DNA of 64,000 bases from Setomelanomma holmii (GCA_010015745.1 ML978167.1:124001-188000); one strand, 5' to 3'. Shown: positions 32,493 to 44,096, counted from the stretch's first letter. Notes: generated by a model from the letters alone, not told the origin. Program-made: numbers and translations.

Positions 32493-34538
32493 ATGGCGAA
32501 GGACAAGAAAAAGGCGGGCAACAAAGCTATCGTAAAAGCTGCGAAAGCTGCCAAGCAAGAGAAGAAGGCGGGCAAAAAGGACAAGAAAGTCGCAACAAAA
32601 GTACAGGAGGTCGACTCTGACGCTGAAGATGTTGATCTTGACGCAGTCCTTGCGCAGTACGCGAAAGAGCAGGAGCAGTATCACGCCATCACCGAAGTGC
32701 CGAGCGAGCCACCAGCGGCAAGAACGTCTGGCACCATCATAGCAAGTCCTGCCAACGAGAATGAGCTTTTCTTGTTTGGCGGAGAATATTTCAATGGAGC
32801 CACTGCGAAATTCTTCAACGACTTGCTGGTCTACAACGTCAAGCAAGACACCTGGAAGAAGGTCACATCACCAAATTCGCCACTACCACGGTCCGGCCAT
32901 GCGTGGTGTAGAGGCGCGAACACGAAAGACATCTATCTATTCGGTGGTGAATTCAGCTCTCCCAAACAAGGCACGTTCTACCACTACAACGACTTCTGGA
33001 AGCTAGACCCCACGAACCGAGAATGGACAAGAGTAGAAGGAAAGAGCAAGGCGCCTGGCCCACCGGCTCGCAGCGGGCATCGCATGGTTGGGTACAAGCA
33101 GTACATTATCTTATTCGGAGGATTCCAGGACACGTCAGCCACAACAAAATATCTTAATGATCTTTGGATCTATGACTGCATCAACTTCATATGGCACACG
33201 CCAAAATTACAGGCAGCACGTGCTGTGCCAGATGCGCGGTCAAGCTTTACTCTACTGCCGCATGAACAGGGTGCCGTCATATATGGTGGTTACTCCCGCG
33301 TCAAGACCGTAGCTGGCGGTAAAGGACAGCAACAGCAGGGCAAAGGCAAGAAAGGTGGAGGAGGAGGTCCCGCGAATCGCATAGTCCTGAAGCCGAAAGT
33401 CCATGATGATACTTGGTACTTGCGCATAACACCTCGAGCTACCGAGGCGCCAGCTGGCACTCTTCCGACAGTGTCTTGGGAGAAGCGCAAGAAGCCTGCA
33501 AATGCACCCAACCCCTCGCGTGCCGGTGCGACAATGGCCTATCACAAGGGTCGTGGCGTAATGTTCGGCGGCGTTCACGATGTCGAAGACAGTGAGGAGG
33601 CTATTGATTCCGAATTCTTCAATCAAGCTTTTGTATGGAACATTGAGCGCAATCGCTATATGCCACTTGCGCTTCGTCGACCCAAGACCAACGCAAACAA
33701 GAAGGCTGCCCAGCAAGCAAATGTGAGTCGGCGAGCGCGTGGCAAAGCAGACGAGGAAGAGCTTTTGGCAAACCTGAAAGCACTCGAGAAGCGGGTTGGA
33801 GCGGCTGGGTTGTCAGACTCAGAGGACGAGGAGCCAAAGAAGGTCGAGGAAGAAGAGGAAGAGGTTGTGCGTCCAGAGAAGCCGCGTATCTACGAGTACC
33901 CGCATCCGCGCTTCAATGCCGCTCTCACCGTGCAAGGCGACAGTCTTTATATCTACGGCGGTACGTTCGAGAAAGGCGACCGCGAGTTTACATTCGATGA
34001 GTTGTGGTGCGTTAACCTCAATCATCTCGATGGCGTGGTCGAGATCTTTAAGCGCGAGCTCGAGGACTGGCAAGGTAGCGAAGACGAAGCAGACTCTGAC
34101 GAGGAAGACGATGAGAATGATTCGGAAGACGAAGAAGACGAGGACGCCACTTCTACAGCACCCACAAGCGTCACCGACTCGCCTGTCGTCGCACCTAGCA
34201 AGGACAAGCCCGAGGAAGATCTCGGTGATCAGGAAGAAATCTCTGCGCTCACGGATACGCTCCCACATCCTCGGCCTTTCGAGTCTCTGCGTGAGTTCTA
34301 CGCACGCACTTCTGAGGCATGGCAAAACCTTGTCATCGACGAGCTGAATCAGAAGGGCAAGGCTGGCGAGAAGTCACCTAAAGAGATCAAGAAGTTGGCA
34401 TTTGAGCGTGCGGAAGAGAAGTGGTGGGATTGCAGAGAGGAAATTCGTGCGTTGGAAGATGAGCAGGAGGCTGCTGGCATTGGCGAGGTTGTTAGTCTTG
34501 CGGACAAAGAGAGCAGTGGAGCTGGCAGAAGGAGATGA
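32493..34538 (+). CDS. Kelch-repeat protein, Kel3/KLHDC4-like with DUF4110
   Basis: Single exon of 681 residues from the ATG at 32493. The N-terminus is strongly basic (KDKKKAGNKAIVKAAKAAK). Six kelch blades are visible by their hydrophobic-GG motifs: LFLFGGEYF, IYLFGGEFS, IILFGGFQD, AVIYGGYSR, GVMFGGVHD and LYIYGGTFE. An acidic tract (EDEADSDEEDDENDSEDEEDED) comes near residue 530-555. A C-terminal DUF4110-type helical domain follows (PFESLREFYARTSEAWQ, KKLAFERAEEKWWDCREEI). This order is that of yeast Kel3 and human KLHDC4. The molecular function is not established. It ends 66 bp from the convergent helicase. Confidence 0.9.
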   Translation: MAKDKKKAGNKAIVKAAKAAKQEKKAGKKDKKVATKVQEVDSDAEDVDLDAVLAQYAKEQEQYHAITEVPSEPPAARTSGTIIASPANENELFLFGGEYFNGATAKFFNDLLVYNVKQDTWKKVTSPNSPLPRSGHAWCRGANTKDIYLFGGEFSSPKQGTFYHYNDFWKLDPTNREWTRVEGKSKAPGPPARSGHRMVGYKQYIILFGGFQDTSATTKYLNDLWIYDCINFIWHTPKLQAARAVPDARSSFTLLPHEQGAVIYGGYSRVKTVAGGKGQQQQGKGKKGGGGGPANRIVLKPKVHDDTWYLRITPRATEAPAGTLPTVSWEKRKKPANAPNPSRAGATMAYHKGRGVMFGGVHDVEDSEEAIDSEFFNQAFVWNIERNRYMPLALRRPKTNANKKAAQQANVSRRARGKADEEELLANLKALEKRVGAAGLSDSEDEEPKKVEEEEEEVVRPEKPRIYEYPHPRFNAALTVQGDSLYIYGGTFEKGDREFTFDELWCVNLNHLDGVVEIFKRELEDWQGSEDEADSDEEDDENDSEDEEDEDATSTAPTSVTDSPVVAPSKDKPEEDLGDQEEISALTDTLPHPRPFESLREFYARTSEAWQNLVIDELNQKGKAGEKSPKEIKKLAFERAEEKWWDCREEIRALEDEQEAAGIGEVVSLADKESSGAGRRR

Positions 34539-34604
34539 GACGCTTGTCTGAAACTCATGTGATAGTACAGCCTGAATGGCTTCGCGAATATCAGAGTAAT
34601 GCAA

Positions 34605-37016
34605 TTACATGATAGCCTCCACAACGTCCGACACCCAGTCCAATTGCGCAGCACTGACACCCCGAGCCCATGCCTTCCCAGTGAATAAGAACTCGTTGAA
34701 CACAATTGCCTCAACCTTACGACCGAATAGTACTGAGCTTGGATGGATGGCCACTGTCTGATTGCCCATCAGTGTCTTGTAGCTGCCATCTGGCATCATC
34801 CGGGCAGTGTTGGAAATGAAACCACGCAGCATACACTGCAGAATCGCCTGGCTTCTAGCCTCCGATGGTGCTGCAGACTCGTGGTGGTCACCAAGAGACA
34901 GTAGCTTCAACTGCACACATTGCTGCTGTAACTGCTTCCTGATGTTCATGACATTCTGCATTGCCCGGTGGGAAACGAAGTGCTTCTCGCACCACTGCTT
35001 CCTGTCTGTCCGCTCCTTAGCGTACCGCTGAACAGTAACGAGCAGTGTCAGGTGGTCGCCCTCACGGCGGTAGAGTTCACGCCTGGCTTCTTCTGCTTCT
35101 TCTTTACGCTCTTCGGTGACCAGGTTCAAGAAGACGTTCTCCACACTCAGTGCCGAGATGATGTCGATTACATCCAGCAAGCAGTCGCGCTCAGGCTTCG
35201 CTGCCTCGACGAGTACCCGACCAAGGGTAGGCGTGAGTGGAAACTTGGCGATTTTGAGACCTACGTCGCTGACGCTGTCGTCGTCCGACAGAGCTTGCAG
35301 GTGCAAGAGTTGCAGTAGAGCTTTCTCGAGTGCTTCGCGCGATGGCCGATCCAGGAAGGGGAAGGTGAGCACGTCGTTCACGCCACGAGCTTTCATGGTC
35401 AGTATAGCCTGGCTAAGGTCGCAGCGTAAGATCTCTGGCGTTGTGCGTTCATCCATGGTCTTGAAGCCATCCAGGGTATATAATCGGTAGCATTGACCGG
35501 CAGCTTCACGACCAGCACGACCCTGGCGCTGAATAGCAGCGGACTTTGAGATGGGCTTTACCAATAGCGATTCGAGTCCTAGACGATTGCGAAACTGCTT
35601 GATCTTAGATTTGCCGCAGTCAACAACATACCGTACGCCCGGGACTGTGACTGATGTCTCAGCAATATTTGTTGCCAAAATAACCTTGCGAGTGTGGTAT
35701 GGCGTTGCTTGGAATATGCGCTGTTGCGCATGCTGTGGCAAAGCAGCGAACAGAGGAAGCGCGAGTAACTTCGGAACGTCCTTATCCATCCCCTCGGCGT
35801 AATCGTTGACGAGCTTCTCAAGGCCTTCGATGGTGTCCTGGCCTGTCAAGAAGACAAGGATGTCCCCCGGTAGAGGCTCCTTGTAATGTATCTGGAAGAT
35901 GATCTTCAGAGCTGATTCTACCCAGTCTTGTGTAGGCTCTGGTAGATACACAGTCTTCACTGGGTACTGGCGGCCTTCCACAAAGCAGGTCGAGATTTGG
36001 CGCGCAATCTTTGCTTTTGGCGGTGATACTTGAGCCTGGCTATCTTCAAAGAACTTTACGAGACTTTCAACGTCGGCTGTCGCGCTCATCACCACAACCT
36101 TGAGAGGATACTTCCGCGTACCGCCACCGGTTTCGATATCATCCACAAGCTTCTTGAGGAAGCCGAGGATGAGGTCTACATTTACGCTCCGTTCGTGAAC
36201 CTCATCAACCACGATTGCGCTGTATTGTGACATTGCTGGATCCCGCAGCATCTCTTGTAGCAGCATACCCTCCGTCAGGTACTTGATCTTGGTGCCTGGT
36301 CCAGTAGCATTATCGAAACGTACGCTATAGCCAACTTTCGCGGTCGGACTTTGGCTACCCATAAATGTACCCATTTCTTCGGATACACGGCGAGCCAGTG
36401 AGATGGCTGCAACTCTTCGTGGTTGGGTTATTGCGATACATTTCGTGCACCATGGCTCTGCGGCCAAGAACTGAGGCACCTGCGTGGACTTGCCCGAACC
36501 GGTCTCTCCTGTAAGCACAAGTACGTTGTTCTTCTTCAGCGATGACCTTATCGCATCGGCTTGCGGCCAGATTGGCAGCGCTTTCCGGACTGGAAGCAAT
36601 GCATCACGCTTCCGTTGAAGATGCTGCGGCACGTCTCCAGTGTGCTTGGGGTGGGCGGCTCGTTGCTTGTGACTGTGTTCTGCTGACCTTGGCTTTGGCT
36701 TGCCAAAAGACTGGCGCTTGTTGGGCTCGCTGACGGTGTTGTCTAATTGTTGAATTGAGGGTATGCTGTCCACCTTTGCGGGTGTTTCAGCCGCCTCGTC
36801 GAACATGATAATTTTGTTGCTCCGCTGATGGTTGATAGTAGACTCGTCGTTGCCATTGAGTCTAGGCTCCTTGCGCTTCCGCTTTTTCCCTTGCTGAAGG
36901 GAAACATCGTTCGTCGTAGCCTTCCCAGCTGGCCTGTCCTTATCATGCTTCTCTTTCGACATAGCAGGTGATGTGCTTTGCTGACGACCAGCAGGCCTCA
37001 AGTTTTTCGACAACAT
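34605..37016 (-). CDS. DEAH-type RNA helicase, Dhr2-like
   Basis: Single exon of 803 residues; the ATG at 37016 is preferred, and an in-frame extension to 37166 looks like leader. The N-terminus is basic and disordered. The helicase motifs are GETGSGKST (I), TQPRRVAAISLARRV (Ia), VVDEVHERSVNVDL (II), MSATAD (III) and QRQGRAGREAAGQCYRLY (VI), followed by the HA2/OB region. The overall pattern matches yeast Dhr2, needed for 18S rRNA maturation in the nucleolus. Motif II reads DEVH rather than DEAH. Both are compatible with ATP hydrolysis in related helicases. Confidence 0.88.
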   Translation of the reverse strand: MLSKNLRPAGRQQSTSPAMSKEKHDKDRPAGKATTNDVSLQQGKKRKRKEPRLNGNDESTINHQRSNKIIMFDEAAETPAKVDSIPSIQQLDNTVSEPNKRQSFGKPKPRSAEHSHKQRAAHPKHTGDVPQHLQRKRDALLPVRKALPIWPQADAIRSSLKKNNVLVLTGETGSGKSTQVPQFLAAEPWCTKCIAITQPRRVAAISLARRVSEEMGTFMGSQSPTAKVGYSVRFDNATGPGTKIKYLTEGMLLQEMLRDPAMSQYSAIVVDEVHERSVNVDLILGFLKKLVDDIETGGGTRKYPLKVVVMSATADVESLVKFFEDSQAQVSPPKAKIARQISTCFVEGRQYPVKTVYLPEPTQDWVESALKIIFQIHYKEPLPGDILVFLTGQDTIEGLEKLVNDYAEGMDKDVPKLLALPLFAALPQHAQQRIFQATPYHTRKVILATNIAETSVTVPGVRYVVDCGKSKIKQFRNRLGLESLLVKPISKSAAIQRQGRAGREAAGQCYRLYTLDGFKTMDERTTPEILRCDLSQAILTMKARGVNDVLTFPFLDRPSREALEKALLQLLHLQALSDDDSVSDVGLKIAKFPLTPTLGRVLVEAAKPERDCLLDVIDIISALSVENVFLNLVTEERKEEAEEARRELYRREGDHLTLLVTVQRYAKERTDRKQWCEKHFVSHRAMQNVMNIRKQLQQQCVQLKLLSLGDHHESAAPSEARSQAILQCMLRGFISNTARMMPDGSYKTLMGNQTVAIHPSSVLFGRKVEAIVFNEFLFTGKAWARGVSAAQLDWVSDVVEAIM

Positions 37017-37359
37017 TATCGATAAGAATGCCAAGGTTGCGCTATGCCGAACGCTACCTAGGTAAGTGCGAATTTGAATTGGCGGGACGCTAAGGTCCCT
37101 GCCGCCCAAAAGTCCAGCCCGGTCGCATCGTTCAATCACCAGAAAACAAGAGCGAAAGTGGACCACGTTGGTGACTGAGATGACATAAATTCATCGATTC
37201 CAGATAGCGCTTATCGTGCGGCATGTACTCCAGGCGTTCTGTAGCTTGTCTACTCTCATAACTCTACTATCATCTCGAATGCTAGGAGCCACAGGTGGCT
37301 CAGGACAACTCCGCTACTCGTTTGCCTACATCGTCAACGAGTGAATTGGGTCTGATGAG
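37017..37359. other. Intergenic; no gene seen
   Basis: 343 bp between two minus-strand genes, holding the helicase promoter and the permease 3' UTR. Confidence 0.45.
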
Positions 37360-39199
37360 CTACTCCTTCTCTCTCATACACTTGGAGAACACCTTCAGAT
37401 GCTTGGCCGAAGTGTCGCCCCACTGAATATCGTACCCAGCGTCTTGCAGATATGTCTTCCAATCCTCGTCCTCCGACACCAGATCTGCCGCATGTGCGGG
37501 AATGAGGAACCAGGCGACCAACATACCAAGGACGGCGAACCCTGAGCCAATGAGAAAGACAGCCTGATTACCTCGTGTAGTGTCGTCACCGTACGAGGCA
37601 AGAATAGGCTTGAACACACTTGTACCAATTGCAGCACCGGCCTTCGACATCGCGGCGCAAAGTCCGAGCATCTGGCCTCGGATCGACGTGGGAAAGAACT
37701 CAGACGAAGTTGCTACGATGGTTGCACCAGGGCCAACTTCTCCGAGCGTCAAGAACAATCCATAAAGGACGATGAAAAGAGCGGTGCGATTCTGGATGTG
37801 CTCCAGTGCACCGCCCATGATGAAACCCAGGCACGCTTGCAGGCCAAAGCCGAGTGCCATGGTTTTCCGACGTCCGATCTTGTCGCTAAGATAGCCTCCG
37901 ATGAAGCCACCGGGGAGGTAGAAGCACTTGAACGATGTTAGGCGCAGTTGTGAGTGTCGAGAATGCGCGCAGAACTTACGTTGATCAGTGTTCCCCATCC
38001 GTATGACTTCACCAATGTGTCTCCTGCACCGACCGACGACGCAATCGTGGACGAGAAGAGTCCAAACGGATACGCGATGTAATTGTAAATGAACCAGGCT
38101 AAAGTAGATCCAAGCAGTGGCCGCCAGTAGCGGCGAATCGCCAGGTGATACGGCATGATAGTCTTTCTCGACGAGTTTTTCCGCTCTGCAGACGACATAG
38201 CCATGCGATATCTAAACCAGAAGATAGAAATGGGTGGCTAATGTGTTATCAGCCTAGCTAATCACTCCGCGGTTCTGGCATACTTACGATTATACCCAAA
38301 GCAAATGAGATGCGCCATACGTTCTCGTACTGCGAAACTTGCTGGCGAAAGCATAAGAGCAGTAGTAAGGGTACGAGACCGGAAAAAACAAAGCCAAGTG
38401 AAGCGGACACATCGGCAACCTAGATTGATGGGCCAAATGTCAGGGTATATGGTGCTGTCTGGAATAAGACTAACCATAGCAAAGATGAAACCTCGATGCT
38501 TTCTTGCCCGGTCCGAGTCATCAGTCGACTCAGCTGTTCCGGCACCGGCGACAGGATACTCGCCACCAGCACTGTCATCTCGTTAGCGATCCGAACAGAT
38601 GGCTGACGCAGGCAGTAGTTAAACTAAATGTTGATGAGTCGTCATGTTGATCCCAAGTACATACCCGAAGCCAGCAATGCCGCGAGATATTGTCAGCATC
38701 CAGAACATCCCTTTGTCGCTTTTACCATGAGAGACGGCGGACATGATGATGCCAACCGACAGGAAAAGTGTTGTCAGTACAGCACCGGATTCGCGACCAA
38801 GGCGATCGCTGATGAAGCCGAAGGAAAGCATGCCCAATATCTGTGACTGGGATTAGTCGTTGCACCTTTAGATATGCAATTGATCCCTACAAGTCCGACG
38901 ATAAAAGCGTTCGTAAGTTGAGACTGCGTCGCCACAGACAATGTGTCTGGATATAAGACGGCGAAAAGTAGGGACAACTGGCCCATGGCTGCGCTGTTGT
39001 ATGCATCTGAACCAATCGCTAACCCGGAGAAAAGGACCATAAAGAAGATTGATCTCTTCGGATTCAAGTCGGAAGCCGCGCCAATCTCAACGTCTGCACC
39101 GAGTACTAGTGCAGTTTGCGCCGTAACTTTAGACTCTCCATCCTTCGCTGCGGTGGTAGTAATATCAAAGTCCTTTTCTGTGATGTGCGAGGGCTCCAT
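37360..39199 (-). CDS. MFS permease, Git1/phosphate-transporter-like
   Basis: Six exons: 39199-38891, 38840-38665, 38571-38475, 38419-38288, 38237-37980 and 37926-37360. All joins are in phase, giving 512 residues with about 12 membrane segments. MFS signatures are FGFISDRLGRESG in loop 2-3, AGGEYPVAGAGTAE (compare the GGDYPLS-type motif of organophosphate permeases), and GYLSDKIGRRKT in the second half. The N-terminal 45 residues are cytosolic. The pattern is closest to fungal Git1 (glycerophosphoinositol permease) and Pho84-like proteins. The substrate is inferred only. The many short introns contrast with the intronless genes around it. Confidence 0.8.
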
Positions 39200-39488
39200 T
39201 TCCTCAGCGTATCAAAAGGCAATGGAAAACTTGCAACGAAAAGCTGTCTTTCCGGAGGGACTCGCGGCCTTTTCATTCAACGTTACATCCTTGACTAGTA
39301 TACATACTCCCGATAAGACGGTAGCCGACCGCTCGCTCTAAAGTTCTTCAAGAATGGGGGAGATTGTCGACTCTTCCGAAGCTGAGCCGTGCACTAGGCT
39401 TCTTTGGGCAAGCCCAACCGAGCCGATAACTCACGTTCGACCATTTCCAGCGTTGCAACAACCTTCAATCATATCTTCATGACTGATC
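39200..39488. promoter_or_regulatory. Bidirectional intergenic region
   Basis: 289 bp between the divergent permease and M24 peptidase start codons. No specific element is claimed. Confidence 0.4.
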
Positions 39489-41074
39489 ATGAAAGGCATC
39501 GCGCTATCTCGTCCGGCATATGCCCCTTCAGCACAAAAGAAAAGTCGTCGCATCACGCAGCTTGTGTTCTGTCTCGCACTCGTCACTCTGCTCTTTGCCT
39601 GGGTATCTAGCTAATAACACAAGGAGTGTGCAAATTACTAACTACGGCAGAACCATGTTTCGGTCATCGGTTTACGATCACTTGTGAGGTCGAAGAAAGA
39701 CCAATTTCAGAAGTGCTCGGCAGACACGTATTTAGCTACAGGACTTGAGTTCTTGAAGACCGCCGAACGACCACCTCTCGAGGAATACATACTTCGGAGG
39801 AACAATCTTGCGCAAGCCCTGGTAGTTGACGGGGTGGATGCATTCGTAGTCGAACCAGGCTATACTTTCAGCTACTATGCCAACGTGACGCAACCTGAGT
39901 GGGAGGTTTGGGAGGGATGTGGTCTCGCCTGTCGGTCTGAACATCTACTAACATTTTTCAGTACAGCCTGAGGAGCGACCCTTTCTCATGGTGATCCAAC
40001 CGGTCGAGCTTCACAATGGCTCTATCGTCGCCGATACCTCTTTCCTGGTACCGCACTTCGAAGAAGTCCGCGCCCGGCTGTTGAAAATGCCTTTCCCAGA
40101 AAAGATATCGACTATCATCTATGAAGAGCATTGGAACTACTATGAGACTCTTCGAAACTCGTCTGTGTGGGACGGTATATCATCACCAAAGCTCATGATG
40201 GATGAGGAAATCCGCGACTTTATTGTTCGAGGATTATCTTCCAGTGGTTTTGAGGTCGTTGGTCTCGGAGGGGAAGTAAAAGCCGTGCGCCAGGTACGTC
40301 TGGTATTGTACGAGCAGACCGAGTGATATGCGCTGACTGGTCGAATGATAGGTCAAGACTGATCGCGAAATCGGCATTTTACGGGCTGTGAATACTGGTA
40401 CCGTGGAAGCTATCCGAGCTATGCGGCAATGTCTCTACTATGGCGTCACAGAAAACGAAGTCGTCGAAGTCTTGGACAACACTATGCGAGCGGCTGGAAT
40501 GAACCCATTCTTTGACATTGTCGAATTCGGCAAGCAAGCAGCACTACCACATGGTGGTCATGATGGCCAGGCAAAGCTGGAGCCTGGCGATTTCATCCTC
40601 ATCGACGTCGGGTCTCATCTATATGGGTACAGTAGTGATGTGTGCCGCACGTTCTATCCCTCCGCATTCCCTAATCCGCCGCCAGTGGATTTCAAGGGCA
40701 ATCTCACCGAAAAGCTCGCAGTTTGGCAGGTAGTCCTCGATGCACAGGCAGCCTCCGTGAAAGCGATGGTACCAAATGCCACAGCAGCGTCTGTCGATAT
40801 CGCTGCTCGTAATATTATCGAGGCAGCGGGTTACGGAGATGCCTTCACGCACCGTCTGGGTCACAGTTTGGGTATCAAGGCGCATGAGAGTCCCTACTTG
40901 AACAAGGGCAACTTCGATGCGATTCTTAGGCCAGGCATGGTATTCACTAGCGAGCCTGGCGTCTACGTGCTGAATCAATTTGGCGTGCGACACGAAGATA
41001 TTCTAGTGGTCAGGGAAGATGGCGAAGCTGAAAACATATCTGGTGGGTTTGCCACCAGTCCGTGGGCGCCATGA
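39489..41074 (+). CDS. M24 metallopeptidase (Xaa-Pro aminopeptidase-like), membrane-anchored
   Basis: Exons: 39489-39602, 39651 to about 39917, about 39960-40293, and 40352-41074. The second intron's exact donor is unclear because several GT sites give in-phase joins; the intron ends near 39961. The first exon encodes a basic stretch and one membrane segment or signal anchor (LVFCLALVTLLFAW), so the enzyme is probably extracytoplasmic. The creatinase-like N-domain (FVVEPGYTFSYYANVTQPEWEVW) is followed by the pita-bread domain with metal ligands: Asp in IDVGSHLYGYSSDV, His in HRLGHSLG, Glu in FTSEPGVYV, and Glu in VRHEDIL. It should cleave N-terminal residues before proline; substrates are unknown. 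Confidence 0.85.
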
Positions 41075-41598
41075 TGGATGAGAACATCAATCAAGCTCGC
41101 ATTCGAGCAAGCAGTGCTCACCGAAGTCAGGGTGTTGGTGTTTCAATCAGTAATTCAACCCAATTTCAGGTTCAGCATGTGTGTCGTGGACCGTGGAGGT
41201 TGCTGAGTGATCATCATAGGTGGGGGATTGTATGGAGAATGCAGGAACGGTGAACAAATGACGCGCTAACCACAACAAATTCATGAGAGAAGTGTCCTGG
41301 TGCACTCCACAATCCCACAGACGCCCAGTTTACCATGCATCGCGCTTTGTGCCTTGACACCGCGGATCCGAGAACAGGACTGCGTACGTCGGGCTTAGTT
41401 GACCCGGGTACGACTTGATGAGGGCCGGGATCGTCAACCCCGCTGACAGTAGCCTCGTACTAAACGATCATCAACCGGCTATTTATCCTAGGATGCGATG
41501 CGATGTGGAGCACGACGTTGGGTCTGGGGTTGATATGAACGTCACAATGGCCTTCAGTGCACCCGAGATGTTGGCTCTCAGCCATCGCGGCCCACACA
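41075..41598. other. Intergenic; no gene seen
   Basis: 524 bp between two plus-strand genes, holding the promoter of the glycosidase-like gene. Confidence 0.45.
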
Positions 41599-43701
41599 AT
41601 GCTGCCTTCAAAGTCGCGAACCACGCTGCTGCTAGCGGCATGGATTGCAAACACCGAATGCAGAATTGATCGCAAACCCATCATCCAGCAGTACAATCTC
41701 AAGCTAAATCAATCGCATCCATATAGCCCGGTACAAGTGGGCAACGGAAACTTCGCCTTCGGCATAGACGTTACAGGGCTGCAAACATTCTTACCACATA
41801 ACACGCTGTCATCGTGGGGTTGGCATAACTCATCACTTCCCACGACACCGAGCCAGACTGAGCCTGAAGACTACACGGGCGTCGATTGGTGGACGCATGA
41901 CCGTCTTGTCAACTATGCGCAGCCAAATCCAACGCAGAAAGACATTAGTCAATGGATGATAGCAAATCCGCATCGAATCAACCTTGGAAAAGTGGGACTA
42001 TGGTTCGACGGACAGAACATCAGTGAAGAAGCGCTGAGTGGAAAAGAGCAGTCGTTGGATCTCTGGGAAGGAGTCGTCTCCTCGTCGTTCACCTTGAATG
42101 GCTCGAAGGTCGATGTAACCACCGTTGCTAGCCCAGACACCGATACAGTTGCATTGGAGATATCGTCCAAGTTGTTGGCCACTGCTGGGCTGAGTGTCTT
42201 CTTTGACTTTCCTTATGCTACTGGGAAGAACAAGTTCGACGCGCCTTTCGTCGGATTGTTCAACGCGACATCGAATCACACGACCACACTTCAAACTAAG
42301 GATAGCGGGGCTCTAATCACACATACACTCGATGCAACGACTTATGTCGCAGATATAGCCTGGCAGTCCGACGCCAGCATCAAGCGATTAAGTAAAAACG
42401 AGCACAAGTACATCTTAACGTCCGGACCTCAGTGTTCGACTCTATCCTTCACCATAACATATGCACCACAACCTCCCAAAACGGACTGCCTGACCTTCTC
42501 TAGCGTTTCCGATACAGCAAAACAATGGTGGTCTACCTACTGGTCTAAAGGCGCCTTCGTCTCCCTCCCCACATCCACCAACACGTCGGCTCACGAACTG
42601 CAACGCCGCATCATTCTCTCTGAATATCTGCTCGCCGTCAATGGCGCTGGCCACGATCCGGCACAGGAGTCGGGCCTCGTGAACAATGGCTGGTACGGCA
42701 AATTCCATCTCGAGATGGTCTTCTGGCATATAATGCACTGGGTGTTTTGGGGCAAGTGGGACCTATACAATCGAAGCATCGGAGTCTACGACCGCTTCTT
42801 ACCCTCCAGTTACGAGCGCGCAGCGCAGCAGGGCTACGAAGGTGCGCGACTAGGCAAGATGAGTGATCCCAGCGGTCGTAGCGCGCCCGGCGAAATCAAC
42901 AGCCTGTTGATTTGGCAGCAGCCTCATCCCATGTACTTCGCGGAAATGGAGTGGCTATCCTTTCCCACTAACGCCACGTTGGCTAAGTGGGATCACATAC
43001 TCACCGGCATAGCAGACTTCATGGCCAGCTACGCGTTCTGGAACTCGAGTACGTCGCGCTACGATCTCGGTCCACCCATGTATCCCGTCAGCGAAAATAC
43101 AAACCCAAACGCAACGCTCAATCCCACCTTCGAACTCGCGTACTGGCGCTTCGGCCTCGCCGTTGCATCATCTTGGAAATCGCGCCAGAATCTCAGCGTG
43201 CCGGAACAGTGGACACATGTACACGATAACCTCGCTCCCTTCCCCGTCGAGAACCATACATATCTCACGTACGAAGGTATACCAAACATGTGGAGCACGC
43301 CCGAATATACAGAAGACCACCCCGGGCTACTAGGGATCCAAGGCTGGTTGCCACCCGACCCGCTCCTCAACAGCACAATTTTCAACAACACGCTCGCGCG
43401 CGTGCACGAAACGTGGAACTTTCCCTTCAGCTACGGCTGGGACTTCCCGCTTCTCGCAATCACCGAGGCGCGGAACGGGGATGCGGAGAGGGCGGTGGCG
43501 CAGTTGTTAGATGTCAATAATGCGTTTGATGAGTTGGGCATGCCAGAGGGCGGAACGAGGGTGCCGACGCCGTATTTTCCGGCGAGTGCGGGGTTGTTGC
43601 TTGCGGTGGGGATGATGTGTGGGGGGTGGGATGGGAGGGAGGGGATGGTGTGGCCGGAGGGGTGGGAGGTCGAAGCGGAGGGGTTTGTTAGGGGTATGTA
43701 A
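41599..43701 (+). CDS. Secreted six-hairpin glycosidase-like protein
   Basis: Single exon of 700 residues from the ATG at 41599; an open frame extends upstream to 41557 without a further ATG. The N-terminus is a plausible signal peptide (TTLLLAAWIAN). Many NxS/T sites support secretion. An N-terminal beta domain (PVQVGNGNFAFGIDVTGLQTF, WWTHDRLVNYAQ) is followed by an (alpha/alpha)6-type region: LLAVNGAGHDPAQESGLVNNGWYGKFHLEM, WHIMHWVFWGKW, SYERAAQQGYEGARLGKM and PMYFAEMEWL. This resembles the GH65/GH95 clan. The GKFHLEMVFWHIMHW segment suggests a conserved substrate cleft. I cannot assign a CAZy family or substrate. Confidence 0.65.
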   Translation: MLPSKSRTTLLLAAWIANTECRIDRKPIIQQYNLKLNQSHPYSPVQVGNGNFAFGIDVTGLQTFLPHNTLSSWGWHNSSLPTTPSQTEPEDYTGVDWWTHDRLVNYAQPNPTQKDISQWMIANPHRINLGKVGLWFDGQNISEEALSGKEQSLDLWEGVVSSSFTLNGSKVDVTTVASPDTDTVALEISSKLLATAGLSVFFDFPYATGKNKFDAPFVGLFNATSNHTTTLQTKDSGALITHTLDATTYVADIAWQSDASIKRLSKNEHKYILTSGPQCSTLSFTITYAPQPPKTDCLTFSSVSDTAKQWWSTYWSKGAFVSLPTSTNTSAHELQRRIILSEYLLAVNGAGHDPAQESGLVNNGWYGKFHLEMVFWHIMHWVFWGKWDLYNRSIGVYDRFLPSSYERAAQQGYEGARLGKMSDPSGRSAPGEINSLLIWQQPHPMYFAEMEWLSFPTNATLAKWDHILTGIADFMASYAFWNSSTSRYDLGPPMYPVSENTNPNATLNPTFELAYWRFGLAVASSWKSRQNLSVPEQWTHVHDNLAPFPVENHTYLTYEGIPNMWSTPEYTEDHPGLLGIQGWLPPDPLLNSTIFNNTLARVHETWNFPFSYGWDFPLLAITEARNGDAERAVAQLLDVNNAFDELGMPEGGTRVPTPYFPASAGLLLAVGMMCGGWDGREGMVWPEGWEVEAEGFVRGM

Positions 43702-44096
43702 GGCGTTGATATGAGAGATGAGGAGCGCAAAAGAGATAGGTTCGCAAGTAGATACAGATGCGAAAACAAAATGGTCCCTTGTGCATGGCCAGTCATTGGC
43801 GTAGCAGCGTCCATGCTCTACTGTGGTCCCCACCGGAGGTTTTGTAGGAGGTAAATGTCCAATCCAGTCTCCACAGCCTGTAGCAAGCAATAAAATCAAT
43901 CAATTGACAGTATTCCGGCGTTCGAGTCTAATCGGGCTCAACCATAGGTGGGAAGGTTTGACGACACAATCTCGCCTCCCTAAAAACTTCTGCAGGGACC
44001 ACAGTAGTGCCCGTGTATACATTCTGATATTTGTGACATGCTCTATGTACCCAAAACGCCGATATCATGCATTGCATCATCCCAACGCCGTTACAC
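43702..44096. other. Intergenic, convergent; no gene seen
   Basis: 395 bp between two facing stop codons. Probably 3' UTRs only. Confidence 0.5.

Noticed and set aside
29329..39199. Secondary-metabolite cluster (FAD monooxygenase, hydrolase, MFS permease)
   Set aside because: No PKS, NRPS, terpene synthase or cluster regulator; housekeeping genes (kelch, Dhr2) lie between.
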